Source: Holophagaceae bacterium UBA706
GTDB taxonomy: Bacteria > Acidobacteriota > Holophagae > Holophagales > Holophagaceae
NCBI GenBank assembly: GCA_002298155.1
Contig: DBME01000409.1
Span: 1,391-22,174 of the forward strand
Direction of reading: 5' to 3'
DNA length: 20,784 nt
Shown here: piece by piece, positions 1 through 9,510 of the stretch
How positions within the stretch are numbered: the stretch's first letter is position 1
How the letters are laid out: every line of letters begins with the position of its first letter
Position numbers and translations under genes: made by a program
Notes under the pieces: model-generated
Told to the model about the DNA's origin: nothing
The model's database searches: none
What the model saw: only the letters and a program-made list of their open reading frames with translations

Positions 1-1101
1 CTCCGCTCGCTGGCCCACGCCGCCGGCACCAGCCCCGGCACCACCCGCTACTACGCGGTGGTCGGGTCGGGCGAGCTGGCCGCCGAGATCATCGGCAAGC
101 TCCGCTCCCACCCGGAGTGGGCGATGCGCCTGGCCGGGTTCGTGCTGGAGGAGGGCGCCCGGCCGATCGATCCCAACTGCGTCATCCTGGGGAGGATGGG
201 CGACCTCGGCCGGATCCTCGAGGAGCACGTGCTGGACGACGTGGTCTTCGCGGTGCCCCGCGAGCGGCTGCACGCCATCGAGGACGCGGTGAAGGTCTGC
301 GAGGAGCAGGGCGTGGGTGTGATGATCGCCCTGGACGTCCTCCGCTTCGGCAACGCCCGCATGTCGGTCGGCGACCTGAACGGCCTCCCGATGCTGGCCC
401 TCACCCGCGCCCCGTCCGACGAGCTGGCGCTGGCGGCCAAGCGGCTCTTCGACATCGGGGTCAGCGCGACGGTGATGCTGATCCTCTCGCCGGTCCTCAT
501 CGGCCTGGCCATCGCCATCAAGCTCGACTCCCCGGGACCGATCTTCTTCAAGCAGCGCCGGGTCGGCCTCCAGGGGCGCACCTTCGACATCTGGAAGTTC
601 CGCTCGATGTACCTGGACGCCGAGGCGCGCCTGGAGTCGCTGCGGAGCCAGAACGAGATGAGCGGTCCGGTCTTCAAGATGAAGAACGACCCGCGCATCA
701 CCCGGGTCGGCCGCTTCATCCGGAAGACCTCGCTCGACGAGTTCCCCCAGTTCTGGAACGTGCTGCGGGGCGAGATGAGCCTGGTGGGGCCGCGGCCGCT
801 GCTGGTGGAGTACCTCGAACTGTACGACGCCACCCAGGCCCGCCGCCACGAGGTTCGCCCCGGGATCACGGGCTGGGCCCAGATCAACGGGCGCAACACG
901 ATCCTTTTCAGCGAGCGTATCCAGCGGGACGTGTGGTACGTGGACCACCTGGGTTTCTGGCTGGACCTCAAGATCCTCGTGCTGACCATTCCGAAGGCCC
1001 TGTTCTCGCGGAACGTGCAGGTGGTGGAGCAGGATGACGAGATCTTCGATCTGGGAGCGGCGCCCGTGAACCCGACCGCTCCCGAAAGGAAGGACCCATG
1101 A
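1..1101 (+). CDS. Polyprenyl glycosylphosphotransferase (initiating sugar transferase), 5'-truncated
   Basis: This enzyme moves a hexose-1-phosphate from a UDP-sugar to undecaprenyl phosphate at the inner membrane, the first step in building a polysaccharide repeat unit. The reading frame is open from base 1, so the start and probably the N-terminal membrane helices lie outside the window. The visible part begins with a Rossmann-like CoA_binding_3-type domain (VVGSGELA near bases 58-81). A membrane helix follows the KRLFD motif (about 436-530), and then the catalytic bac_transf domain with KFRSM, DEFPQFWNVL, SLVGPRP and RPGITGWAQINGRN (about 595-900). These are the hallmarks of the WbaP/PssY-like PHPT family. 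Its TGA overlaps the ATG of the next gene, so the two are probably cotranscribed and coupled. The family is certain; the sugar is unknown. The nearby UDP-FucNAc genes suggest, but do not prove, an N-acetylated sugar. Confidence 0.95.
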   Translation, partial: LRSLAHAAGTSPGTTRYYAVVGSGELAAEIIGKLRSHPEWAMRLAGFVLEEGARPIDPNCVILGRMGDLGRILEEHVLDDVVFAVPRERLHAIEDAVKVCEEQGVGVMIALDVLRFGNARMSVGDLNGLPMLALTRAPSDELALAAKRLFDIGVSATVMLILSPVLIGLAIAIKLDSPGPIFFKQRRVGLQGRTFDIWKFRSMYLDAEARLESLRSQNEMSGPVFKMKNDPRITRVGRFIRKTSLDEFPQFWNVLRGEMSLVGPRPLLVEYLELYDATQARRHEVRPGITGWAQINGRNTILFSERIQRDVWYVDHLGFWLDLKILVLTIPKALFSRNVQVVEQDDEIFDLGAAPVNPTAPERKDP

Positions 1102-2342
1102 ACCAGGGGAACATCCGTTCACGACTGGCCTGGCTGGCGGCGGCCTGGGCCTCGATCATCATCCTCGGCTGCAGTGGCAGCAACGCCATCCGGGGCGGCG
1201 ACGACCCGGTGATCACGCACACGTACTACGGCTCCTGCATCAACGCAGACGACATCGCGAACGTCATCATCGGCTGGTACGTCCCCAACGGTGACTTCAA
1301 CGCGAGCATCAGCTACCGCATGCGGGTGACCCAGGGCGGGTCCCTCGTGGCGATCCGGCCCTTCTTCATCTGGTCCTCGACCCGGGCGGGTTACCAGGGC
1401 GGCACCGGCGGCACGATCCAGATCGAAGTGCAGAGCGACGACGGCACCAGCAGCCACCGCCCCTCCGGCACGGTGCTGGCTTCGCTGACCTACACGCCCC
1501 CGGTGACCTCCACGAGTTCCGCCAGCCACTATCCCCTCCTCACGTTCCCGACCCCCGCCACCCTCGCCGCGGGGCAGCTGTGCCACATCGTCTTCACCGA
1601 CGTGGATCCGGACCCCAAGACGAACTGGGTTTCACTGGACACGCTCTGGACCTGGAGAGGCACGAGCCCCGAACAGCCCACGACCCCAAGCACGGACCTG
1701 GCGATCCTGGAGCGCGGAGTCGGCGCCCATGCGCGCGACTGGTCCGTCTACACCCGTGGAGGAGGGCTCAGCGGCACCCCGATCATCGAGCTGGATTTCG
1801 ACACGTACACCCAGGGTCAGGGTTACATCCAGGGGTTCGGCGCCCCGGACGCGTCCTTCGTGAACCCCAAGCCGATCTGCGGCGAGAACAAGATCCGCGA
1901 GACCTTCGCGGTCTCCGGCGCGAGCAAGGTCGTCTCGGCCGTGGCGGTGCGCGTCAACCGTCTCAGCGGAGCCAGTCCTCTCAACGTCACGGTGGAGAAG
2001 GCCGACGGAACCCGGGTCGGCGGAGGCTCCGTCGTCGTGCCCATGGGAGGCCCGGCAACCTCATCCGACAATGGCGCGACCTGGGTGAAGGTGACCTTCC
2101 CCTCCCCCCTGATGCTCCAGAGCGGTGTCAGCTACAACCTGGTGCTCACGTCCCCTTCGGACACCGTCCATGCCACGCACGTGCTGCAGAAGGGCAGGGA
2201 CTACGGCTTCAAGCCCGGCGCCTACTTCGGGGACGGGCATGCCGAGTTCACCGCCGGGTCGGGATGGAAGGGCTGGGATCTCTGGGGCCTGTCCAACCTG
2301 CAGGTAACGGACCTGCAGTTCTACTTCGAAGTGAATCCCTGA
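1098..2342 (+). CDS. Predicted lipoprotein with two similar beta-sandwich halves
   Basis: Function not recognised. The 414-residue product has a basic N-end (R7, R9), a hydrophobic segment and a lipobox ending in LGC (Cys25), so it is probably exported and lipidated. The rest is rich in Thr, Ser, Gly and Val, with alternating beta-type patterns. Two stretches resemble each other: about 70-185 and 265-370. Each has a strand, then a DGT turn followed by a short loop, then TFP-x-P and a leucine, then a Gly-containing turn and a strand ending before Thr/Ser-x-x-D. This looks like duplicated jelly-roll or carbohydrate-binding-like folds. A good Shine-Dalgarno (AGGAAGGA) precedes the ATG, which overlaps the TGA of the sugar transferase gene by four bases. 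That coupling suggests a role in polysaccharide export, surface attachment or binding; this is inference. It converges with the polysaccharide operon. Confidence 0.85.
   Translation: MNQGNIRSRLAWLAAAWASIIILGCSGSNAIRGGDDPVITHTYYGSCINADDIANVIIGWYVPNGDFNASISYRMRVTQGGSLVAIRPFFIWSSTRAGYQGGTGGTIQIEVQSDDGTSSHRPSGTVLASLTYTPPVTSTSSASHYPLLTFPTPATLAAGQLCHIVFTDVDPDPKTNWVSLDTLWTWRGTSPEQPTTPSTDLAILERGVGAHARDWSVYTRGGGLSGTPIIELDFDTYTQGQGYIQGFGAPDASFVNPKPICGENKIRETFAVSGASKVVSAVAVRVNRLSGASPLNVTVEKADGTRVGGGSVVVPMGGPATSSDNGATWVKVTFPSPLMLQSGVSYNLVLTSPSDTVHATHVLQKGRDYGFKPGAYFGDGHAEFTAGSGWKGWDLWGLSNLQVTDLQFYFEVNP
2298..2318. repeat. Perfect 8-bp inverted repeat at the end of the lipoprotein gene
   Basis: CTGCAGGT and ACCTGCAG flank a 5-base loop. 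A second, weaker ACCTGC/GCAGGT repeat lies at 2343-2356, between the two convergent stop codons. Together they could limit read-through on both strands, but neither is followed by a T-run, so an intrinsic terminator is not established. Confidence 0.4.
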
Positions 2343-2355
2343 ACCTGCGGGCAGG

Positions 2356-3432
2356 TCACTTCTGGTGCCACGCCCCGTCCGGTGCGGCCTGGCCATTCCA
2401 GAGGCCGCGGGCTTCCATGGCCTCCTGGATGCAGCCCAGGGTCATCAGCAGCTTCTTGATGCCGGGGATGTCCAGGCGCTCGGCGTTGTTCGAGTGGTAC
2501 TCGTCGTACTTGATGACGGCGGGGTTGCCCTCGGTGAAGTACTTGCCGTAGTTCAGGTCGCGGGTGTCGGCGGGCACGCGGAAGAAGTCGCCCATGTCGT
2601 CGGCGCGCACCATCTCCTCCTTGGACAGGAGGGTCTCGTACTGCTTCTCGCCGTGACGGCTGCCGATGACCTTCACCGGGTTGTCCACCTCCAGCAGCTC
2701 GCGCACCGCGTTGGCCAGGTCGCCGATGGTGGCGGCGGGTGATTTGCGGATGAAGGTATCGCCGTTGTGGCCGTTCTCGAAGGCGAACTCCACCAGCTCC
2801 ACGGCCACGTCCAGGTGCATGAGGAAGCGGGTCATGTTGGGGTCGGTGATGGTCAGGGGCTGCCCGGCGCGGATCTGGTCCAGGAAGAGCGGGATCACGG
2901 AGCCGCGGGAGGCCATGACGTTGCCGTAGCGGGTGACCGCGATGGTGGTGTCCTTCTCTTCGAGGTTGCGGGATTCGGAGATGGCGACCTTCTCCATCAG
3001 GGCCTTGGAGATGCCCATGGCGTTGATGGGGTAGACGGCCTTGTCGGTGCTCAGGCAGATGACCTTCTTGACGCCCTCGTGGATGGCCGCGGTGAGGATG
3101 TTGTGGGCGCCCAGCACGTTCGTGAGGACGGATTCCACCGGATAGAACTCGCAGGAGGGCACCTGCTTGAGGGCGGCGGCGTGGAAGACGTAGTCCACCC
3201 CGCGCAGGGCCGAGGCCAGGCTGGTGGGGCTGCGCACGTCGCCGATGTAGTACTTGATGCGGTCGTCGTGGTACTCGTGCCGCATGTCGTCCTGCTTCTT
3301 CTCGTCGCGGCTGAAGATGCGGATCTCGCCGATGTCCGAGCTCAGGTAGCGCCGCAGGACGGCGTTGCCGAAGGAGCCGGTTCCGCCGGAGATCAGAAGC
3401 TTCTTGTGGGCCATTGTGGTGAGGATCGCCAT
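2356..3432 (-). CDS. capE: UDP-GlcNAc 4,6-dehydratase/5-epimerase, CapE/FnlA/WbjB type
   Basis: First enzyme of UDP-N-acetyl-L-fucosamine synthesis: it removes water across C4-C6 of UDP-GlcNAc and inverts C5 to give the L-arabino 4-keto intermediate, using bound NADP. The 358-residue protein is an extended short-chain dehydrogenase of normal family length. GGTGSFG at residues 16-22 is the dinucleotide loop. The IFSRDEKKQ-DMR segment is typical of the FlaA1/CapE group. The active site has TDK (129-131) and Met139-x3-Lys143, where Met replaces the usual SDR Tyr, as expected in this family. The start at 3432 has a GGAG sequence about 7 bases upstream. The alternative ATG at 3414 (MAHKK) lacks one, although homologues start near there. 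It is the last gene of the operon, 21 bases after the glycosyltransferase. The C5 outcome is inferred from the company of CapF and CapG. Confidence 0.92.
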   Translation of the reverse strand: MAILTTMAHKKLLISGGTGSFGNAVLRRYLSSDIGEIRIFSRDEKKQDDMRHEYHDDRIKYYIGDVRSPTSLASALRGVDYVFHAAALKQVPSCEFYPVESVLTNVLGAHNILTAAIHEGVKKVICLSTDKAVYPINAMGISKALMEKVAISESRNLEEKDTTIAVTRYGNVMASRGSVIPLFLDQIRAGQPLTITDPNMTRFLMHLDVAVELVEFAFENGHNGDTFIRKSPAATIGDLANAVRELLEVDNPVKVIGSRHGEKQYETLLSKEEMVRADDMGDFFRVPADTRDLNYGKYFTEGNPAVIKYDEYHSNNAERLDIPGIKKLLMTLGCIQEAMEARGLWNGQAAPDGAWHQK

Positions 3433-3453
3433 GGGAGGCTCCGCGGGAAGGAA

Positions 3454-4677
3454 CTACGATTTACGCATCTGCTCGAAGAGGTCGATGAACGCCTTGGTGC
3501 CCACCGGCAGCGAGAGCCGGTCGCGGTAGAACACGCGCCCGCGCTCGCCCATGGCCTTCTGCTCCTCTTCGGGAAGCTCGTGGATTTTCAGAACGGCCTC
3601 GCAGAGGCTGCCCGGGTCGTCGGGTTCGAAGCAGAAGCCAGCCTCGGTCTCCTTGACCATGTCCGAGGCATCGCCCCGGACGCCGCAGAGGATGGGCCGG
3701 CCGATGGCGAGGTAGGCCTGGATGCGGGACGGGATGGTGATGGCGAACAGGGGATCGTCCTTGAGGTGGAGCAGGAGGACGTCGGCGCGGCGCAGCAGGG
3801 CGCCGATCTCCGTCAGGGGCCGGCGGGGCAGGAAGAGCACGTTGGTGAGGCCCAGCTCGGCCGCGCGGGCCTCCAGCTTGGGGCGCTCCACGCCGCCGCC
3901 CACCAGCACGAACTGCACCTTGGGCGCCACCTCCGCCAGCTTCACGGCCGCGTCCAGGACCACGTCCAGGCCCTGCATCACCCCCATGTTGCCGGCCATG
4001 ACGATGTTGAAGCGGCCGGCTAGGAGCTCCTCCTCGGCCGCGGGCAGCTCGCTGGGTTCGAGCATGACCGGGTCGCACCAGTTGGGGATGACCTCGATCT
4101 TCTCGGCAGGGACGCCGCGGGCCGCAAGGGTGGTCTTGAAGCCCTTGGAGAGCACGGCGATGCGGGTGGCGTGGCGGTAGATGAAGTTGCACCAGCTGTT
4201 CAGGACCTTGAGCAGGCCCTTGTAGCGGGGGGGAAGCATGCCCGAGGCCTCGATGGTGTCGGGCCAGAGGTCCTGGATGTCCAGCACGTAGGGCGCGCGG
4301 CGCGTCAGGCCGATGGCCCAGGCCGGCAGGCCGATGGTGGCGTGGCCGTGGTAGGCGTAGATCACGTCGGGGCGCTTGACCACCCAGGGGCCGATGAGGG
4401 CCGCCGAGATGGCGAAGGACATGTAGTTGAGTATCCTGCCCCTGGCCGTGGCATCGTGGCTTGGGTACAGGGGGACGCGCACCACGGGGATGCCGTCATA
4501 CTCGTCGCGCTGCAGGAAACGAACCTTGAAGCCCGAGTACAGCTTGCCCCCGGGGTAGTTGGGGAAGCCCGTGAGCACTTCCACCTCATGCCCCTGGCGC
4601 ACCAGCTCCCTGGCGTAGATCAGCCCCTTGAAGAGGGCCTCGGGGTAGTAGTACTGGGAGAGGAGGAGGATCCGCAT
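3454..4677 (-). CDS. Family 4 glycosyltransferase, WbuB-like (candidate L-FucNAc transferase)
   Basis: A cytosolic GT-B glycosyltransferase of 407 residues that probably adds a sugar to the lipid-linked repeat unit. The N-terminal half starts MRILLLSQYYYPE and contains a Gly-Gly-Lys loop and HGH (about 113-115), typical of the WbuB/WcaI-like GT4 group. The C-terminal half has IPNWCDP (about 197-203), the GN-MGVMQGL nucleotide loop and IPSRIQAYLAIGRPIL, which is the donor-binding end of the GT4 domain. In E. coli and Pseudomonas O-antigen loci a related transferase accompanies the FnlABC/WbjBCD genes and is assigned to L-FucNAc. Here it lies between capG and capE, 6 bases after capG, so FucNAc is the likely donor. 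That substrate call is inference. No clear Shine-Dalgarno is seen, so translation may be coupled to capG. Confidence 0.88.
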   Translation of the reverse strand: MRILLLSQYYYPEALFKGLIYARELVRQGHEVEVLTGFPNYPGGKLYSGFKVRFLQRDEYDGIPVVRVPLYPSHDATARGRILNYMSFAISAALIGPWVVKRPDVIYAYHGHATIGLPAWAIGLTRRAPYVLDIQDLWPDTIEASGMLPPRYKGLLKVLNSWCNFIYRHATRIAVLSKGFKTTLAARGVPAEKIEVIPNWCDPVMLEPSELPAAEEELLAGRFNIVMAGNMGVMQGLDVVLDAAVKLAEVAPKVQFVLVGGGVERPKLEARAAELGLTNVLFLPRRPLTEIGALLRRADVLLLHLKDDPLFAITIPSRIQAYLAIGRPILCGVRGDASDMVKETEAGFCFEPDDPGSLCEAVLKIHELPEEEQKAMGERGRVFYRDRLSLPVGTKAFIDLFEQMRKS

Positions 4678-4683
4678 GGGCGT

Positions 4684-5811
4684 TCAGCCGCGTCGCCACA
4701 CGACGCGGTTGACGTAGTCGGTGTAGCTCAGGATGATGCGGGACACGGTCTGGCTGACGTTGGGCGCGGCGTAGTCCTTGACGATCTCGGTGCTGCGCCC
4801 CGTGGGGCGCGCGGCCTCGAGCATCGCCAGGCCCTGGTCCACCCGGGGCCAGTCCAGGCCTGTCATCATCACGGCGCCTTCCTCCATGCCTTCGGGCCGC
4901 TCGTGGGCTTCGCGCAGGTTCAGGGCCGGCAGGTCGAGGATGGAACTCTCCTCCGTGATGGTGCCGCTGTCCGAGAGAACCGCGGCGGCGGACTTCTGGA
5001 GCTTGATGTAGTCCAGGAAGCCCATGGGCTTCTCCAGCTCCACCAGGGGGTCCAGGGCCAGGCCCAGGGCCGTGAGGCGGCTGCGGGTGCGGGGATGCGT
5101 GGATACGATGACGCGCCGGCCCCGGGTGCGGGCCAGCTCGTTGAGGGTGCCCACGAACTTGACGAGGTTCTTCTCCGAGTCCACGTTCTCTTCCCGGTGG
5201 CAGCTCACGACGTAGTAGCCGCCGGGCTCCAGGCCCAGGCGCGGCAGGGCGTCGGAGGCGTCGATGCGGTCCATGGCGTGGTGGAGCACCTCGTACATCG
5301 GACTGCCGGTCTTGATGATCCGGTCGGGGGGCAGGCCCTCGCGCAGCAGGTTCTCGCGGGCCAGCGTGCTGTAGGGCATGTTCACGTCGCTGGTGTGGTC
5401 CACGATCTTGCGGTTGGTCTCCTCCGGGACGCGCTGGTCGAAGCAGCGGTTGCCGGCCTCCATGTGGAAGATGGGGATCTTGCGGCGCTTGGCGGGGATC
5501 ACCGCCAGGCAGCTGTTGGTGTCGCCCAGCACCAGGAGGGCGTCGGGCTTGAACTCGTCCAGCACGGGGTCGATCTTCGCGATGATGTTCCCGATGGTCT
5601 CGGCCAGGCTCTGGCCCACGGCTTCGAGGAAGTAGTCGGGCTTGCGCAGCTCCAGGTCCTGGAAAAATACCTGGTTCAGCTCGAAGTCGTAGTTCTGGCC
5701 CGTGTGGGCCAGGCGGTGGTCGAAATCCACCTCGAGCCGGGAGATGACCCGGGAGAGCCTGATGATCTCAGGCCGAGTGCCCACAACGGTAAGGACGCGC
5801 AGTTTGTTCAT
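4684..5811 (-). CDS. capG: UDP-N-acetyl sugar 2-epimerase, CapG/FnlC/WbjD type
   Basis: Last step to UDP-L-FucNAc: inversion at C2 of the talosamine-type intermediate made by CapF. The 375-residue protein belongs to the non-hydrolysing UDP-GlcNAc 2-epimerase (WecB) family and has its usual length. Visible motifs are GTRPEIIRL (11-19), HTGQNYD (36-42), GDTNS (96-100), HMEAGNRCFDQ with Glu118, VPEETNR with Glu130/131, and SCHREENVD with His205. These include the acidic and histidine residues used in the family. The NRCFDQRVPEE version is typical of the CapG/FnlC branch rather than WecB itself, which usually has GLRT after the Gly. The ATG overlaps the TGA of capF by four bases, indicating coupled translation. 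It could still act on UDP-GlcNAc, but the capE-capF context favours the FucNAc role. Confidence 0.92.
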   Translation of the reverse strand: MNKLRVLTVVGTRPEIIRLSRVISRLEVDFDHRLAHTGQNYDFELNQVFFQDLELRKPDYFLEAVGQSLAETIGNIIAKIDPVLDEFKPDALLVLGDTNSCLAVIPAKRRKIPIFHMEAGNRCFDQRVPEETNRKIVDHTSDVNMPYSTLARENLLREGLPPDRIIKTGSPMYEVLHHAMDRIDASDALPRLGLEPGGYYVVSCHREENVDSEKNLVKFVGTLNELARTRGRRVIVSTHPRTRSRLTALGLALDPLVELEKPMGFLDYIKLQKSAAAVLSDSGTITEESSILDLPALNLREAHERPEGMEEGAVMMTGLDWPRVDQGLAMLEAARPTGRSTEIVKDYAAPNVSQTVSRIILSYTDYVNRVVWRRG

Positions 5812-6935
5812 AGATCCAGGATGACAGGTTCGGCGTAGGTGTCGGGGTTGGAAGGATCGAACAGCTCGTGGCTCCAGAAGAGCGTCACGAGTTCCTGTTC
5901 GCCCATGTTGGTGATCTCGTGGGTGTGGAAGGTGGGGATGTCGATGAAGCAGGGCTCGTCGCCCGTGACGGGGAACACCTTCACCTCGTCGTCGAACAGC
6001 CGCCGGATGCGGATCTCCGCCTTTCCCGCCATGACCAGGAACCGCTCCACCTTGTGGCGGTGGAAGTGGCGCCCGCGGGTGATGCCCGGGTGGGTGGTGG
6101 AGATGAAGGTCTGCCCGCCCTGCTGGGACTTCACCGCCTCGAAGAGGCTGCCCCGGTTGTCGGTGCGCAGCTGGAGGGGCACGGGGTAGTGGGCCGGGTA
6201 CAGGTAGGAGCGGAAGGTATTGAAGAACTCCAGGGTGAGCGGATCGCTGAGGTCGGGGACGATGCCCGAAAGGTAGGTGGCCTGGATCTCCCGAAGGCGG
6301 CCCAGAGCCTCGGAGACCCGCATGGGCGCGCCGGTGAGGCGCTGGGTGCCTTCGCCCTCCTGCGCCAGTTCAAGGAACCGGGCGCAGGCGCGCTGGGCGT
6401 GGAGCAGCTCCAGCTGGCCGTCCTGGATGATCTGGGGCTCCTCGCCATGGGCCAGCTGGTGGCAGAACGTGGCGAAGCCGCTGTTGTAGAAGGGCCGTCC
6501 CCCTTCCCCGAAGAGGTGCGGCAGGATGACGTCCACGTAGCGGCCGCCCCGGGCCCGGGCCCAGTCGGCCAGGATGAAGGAGGCTTCGCGCTTGGACCGG
6601 CCGAAGGCGGTCTCCCCCAGGCTGTGGGTGGAGTTGGCGAAGAGGATGGTGGGCACGATGCCGGCCAGGTCCAGGGCCTGGATCAGCTGGCTGGCCAGAC
6701 GGATGTTGGTGGCGTAGACCTCGTCCTCGGGCCCGCGGTTCATGCCGGCCAGGTGGATGACGGTGGTGGCGGGCCCCAGGGCCTGGGCCAGGGCCTCGAC
6801 GGTCTCGAAGTCCTGAGGGACGACCAGACGGGGTTCCGAGCCATGGAGGCGGCACCGGAGGTGCCAGCCGAGGAAGCCGTCCGCGCCGGTGATGGCGATG
6901 CAGTTCGTAGTGTCCGTCACGATTCCAATCCCCAC
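5808..6935 (-). CDS. capF: CapF/FnlB/WbjC-type bifunctional 3-epimerase/4-ketoreductase with Tyr-to-Phe change
   Basis: Second step to UDP-L-FucNAc: the C-terminal cupin inverts C3 and the N-terminal SDR domain reduces the 4-keto group with NADPH. The protein has 375 residues. GADGFLG (17-23) binds the cofactor. HLAG-N (61-66) and NST (101-103, Ser102) match the SDR core. The expected Tyr-x3-Lys is Phe111-x3-Lys115 (TTC codon at 6605-6603), so the catalytic Tyr is missing. The cupin spans about 255-375, with His290, His292, Glu297 and His337/339 as likely metal ligands. Two GTG starts are possible, 6935 and 6920; neither has a strong Shine-Dalgarno, and both leave the Rossmann loop intact. 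It is 55 bases after the long dehydratase gene and overlaps capG. Family assignment is firm; whether reduction works normally is open. Confidence 0.88.
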   Translation of the reverse strand: MGIGIVTDTTNCIAITGADGFLGWHLRCRLHGSEPRLVVPQDFETVEALAQALGPATTVIHLAGMNRGPEDEVYATNIRLASQLIQALDLAGIVPTILFANSTHSLGETAFGRSKREASFILADWARARGGRYVDVILPHLFGEGGRPFYNSGFATFCHQLAHGEEPQIIQDGQLELLHAQRACARFLELAQEGEGTQRLTGAPMRVSEALGRLREIQATYLSGIVPDLSDPLTLEFFNTFRSYLYPAHYPVPLQLRTDNRGSLFEAVKSQQGGQTFISTTHPGITRGRHFHRHKVERFLVMAGKAEIRIRRLFDDEVKVFPVTGDEPCFIDIPTFHTHEITNMGEQELVTLFWSHELFDPSNPDTYAEPVILDL

Positions 6936-6990
6936 GTCAGATCAAGGTCCAGGGTTCGCGCAGCGGGTGACCCGGCGGCGCGGTGTCGAA

Positions 6991-8976
<1,986 letters not shown>

Positions 8977-9407
8977 CGTGGAGGATTGACTCCAGGGCCA
9001 TTGGGGTTGATTGAGGTTAGCATGAAGATATGTGACCGGAGAGTAATTTCATGAACCTTCAGATCTTCCGCCTTGGTTTGGAGCAAGGATGGGGGCGGGC
9101 AAAGATGATGAGGAGGTCATTTGATGGGAGCGGGAGACTGGATCCGGAAGGCGGGGGCCGGGCTTTGCAGGTCGGCGGCATCTATTGGACATTTGACTCA
9201 ACACCCATGAAAAAAAATTTATACAAACAGGAAGGACAATTAGAGAGATTTCCGAGGGGCAAGAAATTTTAGAAAATACCCATCCTTTTGGGCTGTGGAA
9301 TCCGGCGAACGGGTGACTTGTATTTAATGAATAGATAGTTTTATTGGAATGATGGGGGCCCGGACAAGCGGCGATGGCGGCGGAAGGCGGGCCATGAGCC
9401 AGCGGGG

Positions 9408-9429
9408 AAGGCATGTCCTACCATGCCTT
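9408..9429. repeat. Perfect 8-bp inverted repeat upstream of ubiX
   Basis: AAGGCATG and CATGCCTT are separated by six bases. No T-run follows on the plus strand, so it looks more like an operator or leader hairpin than a terminator. It lies about 80 bases before the ubiX start. Confidence 0.45.
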
Positions 9430-9495
9430 GTGGGCAGGGGAATGGGACGGGCTTTTGCCCCGCCTGGTTTAGGATGGTCTAGCGGCCCCCGCCGC

Positions 9496-9500
9496 GGAGG
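9496..9500 (+). promoter_or_regulatory. Shine-Dalgarno fixing the ubiX start
   Basis: GGAGG sits ten bases before the ATG at 9511. The open frame extends upstream to 9349, but only the 9511 start has this signal and gives the normal UbiX N-terminus. Confidence 0.7.
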
Positions 9501-9510
9501 ACGCCCATTC

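Larger units (their letters stand above)
8977..9510. other. Divergent intergenic region with an AT-rich stretch
   Basis: No convincing gene lies in these 534 bases between the divergent polysaccharide operon and ubiX. The segment from about 9181 to 9350 is strikingly AT-rich compared with the rest of the window (A8 and TTTTATT tracts, TTTAAT, several TATA-like hexamers). It must hold the start signals for the minus-strand operon. I could not find a hexamer pair with good spacing: TTGACT (9193) to TATACA (9220) is 21 bases apart, which is too long. The region also contains a hairpin at 9408-9429, listed separately. Confidence 0.6.

Noticed and set aside
4171..5838. A 555-codon open frame on the plus strand opposite capG
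   Set aside because: Antisense shadow with biased composition; both capG and the glycosyltransferase are unmistakable on the other strand.
9193..9225. TTGACT/TATACA as a sigma70 promoter
   Set aside because: The 21-base spacing is outside the usable range.
9281..9325. Possible riboswitch or JUMPstart-like element in the polysaccharide leader
   Set aside because: I compared it by eye with c-di-GMP and JUMPstart cores and saw no match.
9349..9510. Upstream in-frame extension of ubiX
   Set aside because: The extra 54 codons have no homology in UbiX, and the GGAGG supports the 9511 start.
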